NCBI GenBank assembly: GCA_020635715.1 | Contig: JACJZG010000016.1 | Coordinates: forward strand, 17,650-81,649 | Source of the DNA: Flavobacteriales bacterium | Lineage (GTDB): Bacteria > Bacteroidota > Bacteroidia > Flavobacteriales_F > PHOS-HE28 | Length of the DNA stretch: 64,000 nt | Direction of reading: 5' to 3' | Shown: positions 27,321-36,600 of the stretch, piece by piece | Numbering within the stretch: the first letter of the stretch is position 1 | Layout of the letters: every line of letters starts with the position of its first letter | Notes under the pieces: model-generated | The model's input: only the letters and a program-made list of their open reading frames with translations | Told to the model about the DNA's origin: nothing | Database searches by the model: none | Position numbers and translations under genes: made by a program

Positions 27321-27803
27321 TCAGCGCACCTTGCGCATCGCGGGCTGCAGGGGCATGTTGGCCTTGGCCTCCTCCACGAGCCGTTTCATGCGGTGGAAGG
27401 CGGTCAGCTGCTTGTTGTAGCGCTTCAGGTCGGCCGGATCGAGCTGGTCCACATGCAAGAGGTCCATCTTGTCGGCCAGGTCGTGCAACTTCACCCGGAT
27501 GGCGAGGCCGTCCTGCACCACGCGGTCGATGTACTGTTCGTAGGTCTCCTGCGGGTCGCGCGTGATGTGGGTGAGGGCCTTGACGATGCGCGGCGAGAAG
27601 CCCTTCTTCGTGATGTCCTCCACCGTGAGGTTGCTGCGTTCGAGCACGTCATGCAGGGCGCCGAGCACCTGTTCCTCCAGGTCGTGACCACGCATCATCA
27701 CCCGCATCACATGCAGGATGTAGGGCTTATTGAAGCGGTCCACCTGGCCCCGGTGCACCTTGGCGGCGAGCCTGATCGCGGTCTCCAGGAGATGCAGTTC
27801 CAT
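27321..27803 (-). CDS. Small HD-domain hydrolase, RelA/SpoT-like
   Basis: A 160-residue single-domain HD protein resembling the hydrolase domain of RelA/SpoT and small alarmone hydrolases. Motifs: H in AKVHRGQVDRFNKPYILHVMRVM, the HD pair in VLGALHDVLERSNLT, and VKLHDLADKMDLL corresponding to the RelA/SpoT LADRLHN block. There is no synthetase domain. A likely role is hydrolysis of (p)ppGpp or another phosphorylated nucleotide in the cytoplasm. Its ATG shares a base with the TGA of the upstream lipoprotein gene, so the two are coupled. Confidence 0.75.
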   Translation of the reverse strand: MELHLLETAIRLAAKVHRGQVDRFNKPYILHVMRVMMRGHDLEEQVLGALHDVLERSNLTVEDITKKGFSPRIVKALTHITRDPQETYEQYIDRVVQDGLAIRVKLHDLADKMDLLHVDQLDPADLKRYNKQLTAFHRMKRLVEEAKANMPLQPAMRKVR

Positions 27804-28483
27804 CAGCGCTTCAGTTCGATGCGCAGGTCGAGCGCACGTTCATCCTTGGAAATGGCCTCGAAGTCGGTGCTCAGCTTCACCGTCCGGTCATCGGTACGTT
27901 CCACCTCCACCCCATCGCCGGACAGGGTGTTCGCCACCGGCTCCGCGAAGGTGAAGCTGTACTTGTACTTCATGGTGCTCAGGATCTCGCCCGCGCCGGT
28001 GCTGTCGCTCTCCTCCTCCTCGTTGCCCATGCCCAGGCCGATGTTGCGGGCGTGGCCGTTGCTCTTGCGCACCAGCGTGTTGCCCTCCCAGGTGAAGAAG
28101 GTGTTCTCCTGACCGGTGGTGTCCTTCAGCAGCACGTTGAGGGCGGCGTTCAGGGCGGTGAGGTCGGCGAAGGCGAAGCTGAGCCGCTGCACGTACTCGT
28201 CCTTGCTCTTGACCTTCACCTTCTTGATGCCGGGAATGCCCTTCAGGGCCGCCATCTCGTCCTTGAGGTCCAGCTTGTCCAGGCCGTCCGGCTTCTTGCC
28301 CTTGTCCTTCCCGTCGCTCATGCTCTCGAAGGCCTTCATCATCTCGCCGAACTGGCTCATGTCCACCACGTACTCCATGGTGCCGCTGCCGTTCTTCTTG
28401 AAGGTGTAATTCTCCTCGATCGTGATGCAGCCGACCAGGGTGGAGAACACCACGAGAAGGCCAAGAAGACGGGTCCGTGACAT
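27803..28483 (-). CDS. Lipoprotein of unknown function
   Basis: A 226-residue predicted lipoprotein with lipobox LVVFSTLVGC (Cys at residue 19) after MSRTRLLG. The mature part contains TIEENYTFKKNGSGTMEYVVDMSQ followed by a Lys/Asp-rich helix and beta segments, similar to uncharacterised Bacteroidota lipoproteins whose N-terminal strand pattern recurs with 'xGSGxMxxxxDMS'. The ATG at 28483 is set by the lipobox and by the TACCTTCG box 19 nt upstream. It is the first gene of an operon with the HD hydrolase. Confidence 0.75.
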   Translation of the reverse strand: MSRTRLLGLLVVFSTLVGCITIEENYTFKKNGSGTMEYVVDMSQFGEMMKAFESMSDGKDKGKKPDGLDKLDLKDEMAALKGIPGIKKVKVKSKDEYVQRLSFAFADLTALNAALNVLLKDTTGQENTFFTWEGNTLVRKSNGHARNIGLGMGNEEEESDSTGAGEILSTMKYKYSFTFAEPVANTLSGDGVEVERTDDRTVKLSTDFEAISKDERALDLRIELKR

Positions 28484-28502
28484 GGGGATGGTAAGGTAGC
28501 GA

Positions 28503-28510
28503 CGAAGGTA
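28503..28510 (-). promoter_or_regulatory. -7 promoter box (TACCTTCG) of the lipoprotein operon
   Basis: TACCTTCG on the minus strand, 19 nt upstream of the ATG at 28483. Confidence 0.45.
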
Positions 28511-28540
28511 GGCCCTTCGGCAGGATCGGGAGGTGCTAAT

Positions 28541-28690
28541 GGTACCGCATGGGCTGGCCTTTGTGAGACTCCGGGTCTTCGCCCGGAGTGACAGGCGTTG
28601 GGGAGGAAGGCTTGATCCGTTGCTGATGATCGGTACCACCTGGGCTGGCGTGGGTGAGACTCCGGGTCTTCGCCCGGAGTGACAGCCGCT
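28541..28690. repeat. Two tandem copies of a hairpin-forming intergenic repeat
   Basis: A ~60-nt unit starting GGTACC and ending GACAG occurs at 28541-28599 and again, 91 nt on, at 28632-28690. Each contains the same palindrome ACTCCGGG-TCTTCG-CCCGGAGT (28568-28589 and 28659-28680). The hairpin core is identical and the flanks differ at several positions. It occupies the gap between the lipoprotein promoter and the end of the adhesin gene and resembles REP-type elements. Confidence 0.75.
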
Positions 28691-28711
28691 GGGTGGGGCC
28701 ATTACGACAGA

Positions 28712-28729
28712 GCCCCGCTCGCGCGGGGC
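28712..28729 (-). terminator. Hairpin downstream of the first adhesin
   Basis: A 7-bp GC stem GCCCCGC/GCGGGGC with a 4-nt loop, 24 nt after the adhesin stop codon, followed on the minus strand by TCTGTCGT. A plausible but weak terminator. Confidence 0.5.
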
Positions 28730-28752
28730 CCGGTCAGGAAGTTCAGTTGGGC

Positions 28753-31431
28753 TTAGCGCACCAAGGGGACGCGCATCGTGCGGCTCGTACCCGCATTGCT
28801 CACGCGTACGAACCAGATGCCCGTGCTCAGGCCTTCCGCCGGTACGTTCACGCGGGCCGGGGTGCCGACCACCTGGCGGCTCAGGTGCAGGCGACCCGTG
28901 GCATCCATCACCTCGATGGTCACCGGCTGGCCGTTGTTGAAGGCATGCTCCACCACGAACTTGTCGTTGGCGAACCAGGCGTTGGTGCCCGCAGGCGTGT
29001 TGGACTGGATGCCCGTGCTGGTCTCCACCATCACATCGGCGGTCCAGGTGTCGGAGCAGTCGCCGTCGGTCACGGTCAGGGCGACGGTGTAGGTGCCCGG
29101 TGCGGCGTAAGTGTGGCTGGGCTCCGCTTCGGTGCTGAACTGGCCGTCGCCGAAGGTCCAGATCACTTCGCCGGTGCTGCCCGTGTTCGTGAAGTCCACC
29201 GGAACGTTCACCAGCACGGCTGTCGCGCTCAGCTCGGCCATGGCGGTGGGTCCTTCACCCGCGCCGATGGTGAATGCCGGGGTGGGCACGGTGCAGCCGT
29301 TGTCATCCATCACGGTGACGGTGTAGGTGCCCGCAGCGGCCACCAGATCCTCCTCCGTGCTGCCATCGCTCCAGGCGTACTGGTAGGGCGCGGTGCCTCC
29401 GAGGACGGTCAGGTCCACACGACCATCCTCAGTGTTCGGGCAGCTCGCCGCCATGTTGGTGGACTCGACCTCCAACATGGTCGGCGCGGTGATGGTGAAG
29501 CTGGTGCTCAGCGCTCCGCAACCGGCATCGCTGCTCACGGCCACGTGGTACTCACCGGCAGCCAGACCATCCACGATGGCCACACCCTCGGCGATGGTCT
29601 GCATGTACATGGTCACGCCATCCGCGTCGGTCCAAGTGATGTCGATGGGTCCCTCACCCACGTGTACCACGGTGCCGCGGCCATCGGTGGTGTTGTAGCA
29701 GGTCGTGGCATCGGCGTACAGCGGCACGGGCACGCTCGCATGCAGCAGCAGGCGCGGCTCCTCGTTGCTGGCATCGGCGGCCATGCTGAAGGTGTAGCTC
29801 GCTCCTTCCACCAAGGGCGTCATGGTGCCGGTCTCGAGGTCCTCGAGCACCAGGCAGCGCAGGCCGATGTTCTCCATGTTCGAGGCGGTGACCGTGTAGC
29901 TGCCATTGATCTTGGCATCCACCAGGATGGGGATGGCCAATGCCTCGGTGTAGCCCGCCGTCGCGTTGATGGCGAAGAGGCCGGCGCCCACGCGGCTGGC
30001 GATCTGCGGCGCATCCGGGTGCGAGAAGGTCATCTTGGGCACATCGTCGCCATCCACCCCGGGCGTGCCGATGCCGAAGGCCACCACCGTTTCATCGCTG
30101 AAGGTGTTGACACCGCTGGTGAGCTTCAGGCGCACCCCGTTGAAGGTGCTCTGCTGCGAGCCACCGAAGAAGCCGCCCTGGCGATCGTTCACCTTGTCCG
30201 CCTCGTCGAAGGAGATGGAGGCGCTGCCAGCGATGGCCTGCACCATGAAGGCCTGGCTGCTCTGGATGGTGTCGTTGCCGCCGTTCGTGCTGATGTCACT
30301 GCTCACATCGTAGGCCGCCACGTTGCCCACGGCGGGGTTGAAGATGTAGACGTAGTCCTCCACGTTGGTGCGGCCGAGGCTGCTGAAGAGCACCGGGCTG
30401 GGCAGCGGGTTGCTCACCGCGTTCCAACCGTCGATGGTGGGTGCGCCGTTGTTGGTGTAGTCCAGGTTGCGCGTGATGGTGCTGGCGGCGATGTTCGGTG
30501 CGCCGGTGACGTCGATGGTGAAGGCGGTGGTGGTGTTGAGGCCGGTACCGCACCAGGCCGCGAAGCCCTGCCCGGCGTCCAGGGTCTGTGCGATGCTGCT
30601 CACGCCCACCCAACCGGTGTCGATGTGCGCGAAGGTCAACGTCTCATCGTACCAGCGGATGCTCGGCCAGAGGATGCCGCTGCCGGGCGGGTTGCTGAAG
30701 CCCGGGCTGTGCGAACCGGGGAAACCGGCGGTGATGAAGTCGTCCTTCCACTCGTTGATGGTCTGGCCGGCGACGGGGCTGCCCAGGAAGCGCCAGTTGG
30801 TGGCACCTGCGGGGATGTAGCGCTGCACGGTCATGTCGCCGGTGAAGTCGGCGGTGGCGGACACGGGGCCGAGGCGACCGGTGCCGCTGTTGTCGCTCAC
30901 GAGCGTGACGCTGCCGAGGCTGGCATCGAAGTCACCATCCGCCAGCAGCATGGTGCCGCGGATCTCGATGGCGGCATCGGTGAGCAGGTCGCCCGGGGTG
31001 TTGGCCGTGAGGTCGAAGAGGTCGAGGGTGGTGGTGCTCTCGACGGTGGTGAGGTTCGGCGAGTTGAAGACGAGCGTGCTGTTGTCCGCCGCCGTCAGGG
31101 TGCCGTTGTTGTCGAAGAGGTCGCCGCTCACCGTGAGGGCGAAGGTGCTGGCGAGGTCGAGCTGGCCACCGGCATCGATGGTGAAGTCGTCCACGCGGGT
31201 GTTGGCGTTCACGTTCACCACATCACCGTTCTGCACCACCATGCTCTTGAAGCGGTCGAAGGTGACGCTGCCCGCGCTGCCCGAGGGCGTTTCGGACCAG
31301 ATGGCATCACCCACGTCGCCATCGGCGCGGCTGTAGTAGGTGGTGGCGCAGTAGTCGCCGCGGATCTCGATGTCGTCTATGTTCCAGATCTCGTTCGTTC
31401 CACTCAACGGTAACGGCTCGCAAGGCAACAC
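28753..31431 (-). CDS. T9SS-targeted adhesin, C-terminal 892 codons
   Basis: The intact downstream part of a giant secreted protein. In order it has a polymer of beta-strands (VVNVNANTRVDDFTIDAGGQLDL...), a large region that closely parallels the neighbour at 33647-38440 (RYIPAGATNWRFLGSPVAGQ, AGFPGSHSPGFSNP, SGILWPSIRWYDET), SprB-like repeats (GGTAPYQYAWSDGSTEEDL...TVTVMDDNGC), a PKD domain (WTFGDGQFSTEAEPSHTYAAPGTY) and a T9SS type A sorting domain at the end (TGIWFVRVSNAGTSRTMRVPLVR). The first codons are not a natural start: the reading frame continues upstream in broken form to a signal peptide at 33447. The product would be exported by T9SS and attached to the cell surface. Confidence 0.8.
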   Translation of the reverse strand: MLPCEPLPLSGTNEIWNIDDIEIRGDYCATTYYSRADGDVGDAIWSETPSGSAGSVTFDRFKSMVVQNGDVVNVNANTRVDDFTIDAGGQLDLASTFALTVSGDLFDNNGTLTAADNSTLVFNSPNLTTVESTTTLDLFDLTANTPGDLLTDAAIEIRGTMLLADGDFDASLGSVTLVSDNSGTGRLGPVSATADFTGDMTVQRYIPAGATNWRFLGSPVAGQTINEWKDDFITAGFPGSHSPGFSNPPGSGILWPSIRWYDETLTFAHIDTGWVGVSSIAQTLDAGQGFAAWCGTGLNTTTAFTIDVTGAPNIAASTITRNLDYTNNGAPTIDGWNAVSNPLPSPVLFSSLGRTNVEDYVYIFNPAVGNVAAYDVSSDISTNGGNDTIQSSQAFMVQAIAGSASISFDEADKVNDRQGGFFGGSQQSTFNGVRLKLTSGVNTFSDETVVAFGIGTPGVDGDDVPKMTFSHPDAPQIASRVGAGLFAINATAGYTEALAIPILVDAKINGSYTVTASNMENIGLRCLVLEDLETGTMTPLVEGASYTFSMAADASNEEPRLLLHASVPVPLYADATTCYNTTDGRGTVVHVGEGPIDITWTDADGVTMYMQTIAEGVAIVDGLAAGEYHVAVSSDAGCGALSTSFTITAPTMLEVESTNMAASCPNTEDGRVDLTVLGGTAPYQYAWSDGSTEEDLVAAAGTYTVTVMDDNGCTVPTPAFTIGAGEGPTAMAELSATAVLVNVPVDFTNTGSTGEVIWTFGDGQFSTEAEPSHTYAAPGTYTVALTVTDGDCSDTWTADVMVETSTGIQSNTPAGTNAWFANDKFVVEHAFNNGQPVTIEVMDATGRLHLSRQVVGTPARVNVPAEGLSTGIWFVRVSNAGTSRTMRVPLVR

Positions 31432-33447
31432 AGGATCTGCGTACCGGGGTATCGAAATGATGATAGTGCCTGGTATTTACCGTCCATGGTAATGCGCCCG
31501 GGTTAGGGCACGCCACATGAAGGTAGCCGGTGTTCCAGCGGTGGTCGATGCAACTTGTGCCCGTGCTGATAGCCCCAACGCGCATTATTGCTCAGGGAGC
31601 TCCCATTCACGGAACATCCGGCAGTTCCAGGGAAGCCAGCACCATCCAAGTCAACGAAAACGCGCAAATAATCGGATGTTGTCATTGTCTATTCCATTCC
31701 CCGAATCGTACCTGAGACCGCGGCAATCGAACCGTGAGGATCACATTGTTCTGTAACCGCTCATATCAAGGGTCACTTCAGATCCAACGTTGAAGAACCA
31801 TTGTTCACCTGCCACGATGCCGTACCGCTCAGGATCCGCTCACTTCGCCGGAGTATCGCCTGAACCGGATTCGCCGTGCTGATGTTCCCACCACCAGCGG
31901 TGATCCCCACGTATCCGTGCCAAGTCCATCAAAAGGCCTGGCGCGCGATCAAAAGTGCATCCAACCTGCCATCGTTATCCGTGATATCAAGGGTGCGCGT
32001 ACCATTCGGTCCGATGAAGGGCGTGCCGCTGCCACCGCTGATGTTCTGCAGCTCGAAGGTCAGCGCCTCCGTGCCATCGCAGCTGCCGTTGTCGGTCACC
32101 GTCAATGCGTGACGTTCTGGGAGGTACCGCTGTTGGCCGGGAAGGTGACCGTCTGCGTGGTGTAGCTGTTGATGCGCGCCGCACTTCCAGCGGTCAGGAC
32201 CACATCCACATCAAGTGGCAACGGAAGGGCTGAAATCCGCGATATCCACCGTGACGTTGTAGGTGCCCACGCCTTCGCTCACCGTGGCGCTCGTCACCTG
32301 CGAAGGAGACACTGGTGCAGACGTCATCGTCGTTGATGGTGAGCACATGGGTGCTCTTGTGGCGCCAACGATCGGTGTGCCCTGACCACCGGTAACTCCT
32401 GGTGATCGTGAAGATCACGTTCTCATCCCCATCGCACAGCAGGTTGTCCGTTCAATGGGACGCTCAGGTTCACACTGCTGCTGCACCGGCCGCAACGACC
32501 GGGGTGGTGTGAAGGATCCGATACGACCAGTGGCACCCGTGATGCGGTGACCACATCACGTTCGGTGGCGTTGGATGGGATCCTCATTGGTGATGGTGAT
32601 GCCAATGCTCGCCGGACCCACGCCTCGTTGATGCTGCTGCTGGTGCTGGTGAACGCCACGCTCGTGTTCGTTCCAGCATAACCGGTCACCGCTGATGGTC
32701 GTCAATGGCGAATTCGTCGCCCGGCCACCACTTCCATTGACGTCATCACTTACCTGACCAACGCAGATAGAAGACTGAAGCTCCATTCGCGATGCTCAAA
32801 CTACTGATGGTGGTGCTTCGATTCTGCGTTACCGAATGCATCCTGTGTGGCAGCCTGGGACTAATGAAGTCCAACGCACCAAAGAGGTGTAGTGGTGGTT
32901 ATCGTCGCTGTAGGAGAAATTGGGTCGAATTGGACCTTGAGGTTGACTTCGTTGTTCATTCCAAACCTCGTACGCGACATCCAGCTGGCTGTCAGTGTCG
33001 ACCCTGTTCACCTGTAGTCGCAAGGTGATGGTCCCAGGGTCCAATCCGGAGAAGCATACACGGGCTGCAATCCCGAAGTGACGTCCAGCACCGATGGGTG
33101 CCCATTGTGATTGTAGAATCCACCCACTGTCCTCCGGCCGTCTGAATTCCCACGTGCATTATCACCAGTGTTCGTTCCTGTGCTCCTGCATTATCAACAT
33201 CACCATCAGACATTCCAGTCACTCCCAAGCATCGGAATCCGCAGTTGACCAATTGTCGGTTCAGGCATTGGAATCCTGATGCCGCAGAGGCACCATTCCT
33301 GACACCGGTAACCCCGGCATCGAAGGTGATGGTGTATATGTACTGGGCGCCGCTGATGCTCAACTGCCCTTGGGCTTCCTGTTGGGAGGCCATCAAACCG
33401 ATCGGCGCAAGTACCGACGAACTACGAAGCGTAAACAGCTTCCTCAT
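31432..33447 (-). pseudogene. Frameshifted N-terminal half of the adhesin (Calx-beta repeats)
   Basis: The upstream half of the 28753-31431 gene. It begins with an ATG at 33447 and a signal-peptide-like MRKLFTLRSSSVLAPIGLM...EAQG. It then encodes Calx-beta-like segments whose pieces lie in all three minus-strand frames: GTNTSVAFTSTSSSINE, ASIGITITNEDP, VLTINDDDVCTS, QTVTFPANSGTSQ, LTFELQNISGGSGTPFIG. Amino-acid sense is kept between single-base insertions or deletions spaced roughly every 50-150 nt, with almost no substitution decay. This is either a very young pseudogene or an unpolished patch in the assembly. No other gene is supported in this interval. Confidence 0.75.
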
Positions 33448-33506
33448 GGAAAAGGGTTTTGGTCCGGTCCGTGGGAGGGCGGACAGGGAGTTCTCGTTAA
33501 GGACCC

Positions 33507-33514
33507 CGAAGGTA
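33507..33514 (-). promoter_or_regulatory. -7 promoter box (TACCTTCG) of the first adhesin
   Basis: TACCTTCG on the minus strand, 59 nt upstream of the ATG at 33447. Its survival suggests the broken gene is, or recently was, transcribed. Confidence 0.4.
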
Positions 33515-33596
33515 GCGTTTCCGCCCCTATCCACAAGGGAATGTTGATAGCGTAAGGCTGGGGTAACAGCCTGCCCGGACCGTCCGAAAAGACCGA

Positions 33597-33626
33597 GCCC
33601 CCACCCTCCCGCAGGAGGATGGGGGC
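33597..33626 (-). terminator. Terminator hairpin after the second adhesin
   Basis: A 13-bp stem with one mismatch (GCCCCCATCCTCC against GGAGGGTGGGGGC, minus strand), 21 nt after the adhesin stop and followed by CTCGGTCTTTTC on the minus strand. Confidence 0.7.
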
Positions 33627-33646
33627 CCGGAAGCCTGCCGTTCCGC

Positions 33647-36600
33647 TTACCGGACCACGGGCAGGGAGAAGGTGCGCATGGTCTCGCCGCTGCTCACGCG
33701 CACCAGCCAGATGCCGTTGGCCAGCTCGTCCGTGGGCAGGGTGATGCGGGCCGGGGCATTGCTCACGCGGTGCTCCTGGGCCAGCTGGCCGCCGGTGCTG
33801 TACACGCGGATCAGGACCGGTGCCGTGCTGCCGAAGTCGTGGTCGATGACGATGCGGTCGCCGCTCACGTAGGCGTTGAGGTCCTTGCCCACCTGGGTGA
33901 TGATGCCGGTGCTGGTCTGCACCTGGATCTCCACGCTGGCGGTGCCGGTGCAGGTGCCATCATCCACGAGCAGGGTCACGGTGTAGGTGCCCGGTTCGTC
34001 GAAGCTGTGCACGGGCTCCAGCTCGTTGCTCTGGCTGCCGTCGCCGAAGTCCCAGCTGTTGCTCACGCCCTCCAAGGTGTTCGGGGCGAAGAGGACCTCC
34101 TCTCCCACGTTCACGATGAAGCTCTCCACGCCGATGCCGGCATCAGGGCCTTCGCCGGAACCCACCACGTAGGTCTGCGGCTCGAAGGTGCATCCGTTGG
34201 CATCGGTGATGACCACGGAGTAGCTGCCGGCGCCCACCTCGATGTCCTCGGTGGTGGCCTCATTGCTCCAGAGGTACTGGTAGGGCGCGGTGCCACCCAG
34301 CACGGTGAGGTCGATGTGGCCATCGGCGCTCTCGGCGCAGGTGCTGATCTCGGTGTCGGCCTCGACCTCCAGGCCTGCCGGCTCCTCGATCGTGAACACG
34401 GTGCTGATGTCGCCGCAGGCGGGGACACCGGAGATGCTGATGCCGTAGGTGCCGGCTTCGAGGGCCATGAGGTCGGCGGTGCCCGGCATCACGTTGTTCT
34501 GCTCGAGCAGCACGATACCGTCGGCATCGGTCCAGATCACATCCACCGGACCGCTGGTGATGAGGGCGCTCGCGGTGCCGTCATCGCGGCCGTTGCAGCT
34601 GGCGTCGGTGGCGATCACGTTGACCGGTGCACTGGCACGCAGCAGGAAGCGCGGCTCGTTCATGTCGTCGCTGGCGAGCACCGTGAAGCCGTAGGTGGCA
34701 CCCTCGGTGAGCGGGGTGATGATGCCCGTGGCCAGGTCCTCCAGGCGGACGCAGGAGAGGCCCATGTTGTGCAGGCCGGTGGCCACGATGCTGTACTGTC
34801 CGTTGATGGCCACGTCCACCGTCACGGGAATGCTGATGTCCTCGCTGTAGGGACCGTAGGCGTTGATGGCCATCATCTCACCACCATCGCCCACGGAGGC
34901 GATCTGCGGTGCATCGGGGTGTGCGAAGATGAACTTCGGCACATCGCTGGTGTTGTAGGCCGGCTCGCCGCTGCTGAAGAGCACCACGGTCTCATCGCTG
35001 TACTGGTTGATGGCGCTCTCGATGCGCAGGCGCACCATGTTGGCCACCTGGACCTCGGAGCCGCCGAAGAAGCCGCCGGTGTTGCCGGCCACCTTGGCGC
35101 TCTCGCTCACGGTGGTGCCCACGGCCGGTCCGGTGGCCTTCAGCCAGAAGGCTTGGCTGCTCTGGATGGTGTTGCTGCCGCCGTTGGTACCGAGGTTGTC
35201 ACTGATGTCCCAGGTGGCCAGGTTGCCCATGGCCGGGTTGAAATAGGTGATGTAGTCGGCCACATCGGCACCGCGGCTGATCTGGTCGAAGGCGATGGGA
35301 CTGGCGAGCGGGTTGCTCACCATGTTCCAGCCGTCGGTGTTGGGCATACCGGTGTTGGTGTAGCTCATCGGCAGGGCGATGGGCGTGTTGGCCACGTGCG
35401 GGTTGCCGGTCACATCCACGGTGAAGGCGGTGGTGGTGCTGTAGCCCGTGCCGCACCAGGCCGCGAAGCCCTGACCCGGCGACAGCGCCTGTGCCGTGCT
35501 GGTGGCGCCGGTGAGGCCGTCGTTCACGGCCGGGCCGGCGTTGGTCTCGTCGTACCAGCGGATGCTCGGCCACAGGATGCCGCTACCCACGGGGTTGCTG
35601 AAGCCGGGGCTGTGCGAACCGGGGAAGCCGGCGGTGTAGAAGTCGTCCTTCCAGTCGTTCACGGTGCGGCCGGCCACGGGGCTGCCCATCATGCGCCAGT
35701 TGGTGGCACCTGCGGGGATGTAGCGGTTCACGGTGAGGTTGCCGACGTAGCTGGCACCAGCGCCCACGGGGCCGAGGCGGCCGGTGGTGGTGGCGTTGCT
35801 CACCAGGCTGACCGTGCCGGTCGCCGTGAAGGCACCGTCAACGAGGAGCAGGGTGCCACGGATCGGCGCGTTGGCCAGGCAGTTCAGACCGGCCGGGGCG
35901 TCGATCGTGAGGTCGTGGAGGTCAAGGGTGCCGGAGCCATCCAAGGTCGCCGCAGCGCTTGGTTCCAGGCTCAGTTCACCGGTACCGCCGTTCAAGGTGC
36001 CGTCGATGTCCACGCTGGTGCCATGAACGGTGAGGGCATTGGAGCCCAGGCTCAGGCTGGCGGTGGCCTCGATGCTCAGGTCCTGGACATCCCGTGCGGT
36101 GGTGATGCTCACCGCATGACCCGACTGGATCACGACGATGGAACCCGCGTCCAGCGTGGCCGCCGCACCCGGTCCTGCGATGTTGTGGCTCCAGATCGGA
36201 TCGGCGAAGGTGCCGTTGCCCTGGCTGTACCAGGGGGCGTTGGTCCCTGCACAGACGCAGGATCCGTTCAACTGGTCGTTCACGGTGTTGGCGTTCCCGT
36301 CGTCGCAGGCATCACCGATCAGGCCGAACACGCTCGGGCAGTTGTCGGCATTGTTGGTCACATAACCTGCGAGTGGTGGGCATCCGGTGGTCGTGGTCGC
36401 CGGGTCGCCGAAGCCATCCCCATCCGTATCCGCATAGAGCGTCGATGCCGCGTCCACGGTGATACCGGTGTTGGTACTGTAGAGCGCGCATCCACCGGAG
36501 GCGGCGATCGTGTACGTCACGGTGTAGGTACCCGGCGTGCTGGAACCGAGGGTCACCTCGCCGTTGCCCGCATTGATCACAAGCCCGGCAGGCGTGGCTG

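Noticed and set aside
28541..28690. CRISPR-like repeats
   Set aside because: Only two copies, 91 nt apart, with no spacers of equal length and no cas genes; hairpin repeats fit better. The same holds at 57385.
32423..33534. Small minus-strand frames in the shattered adhesin region as separate genes
   Set aside because: Each is a fragment of one Calx-beta-rich reading, continuous when frameshifts are allowed; only the first piece has a start and signal peptide.
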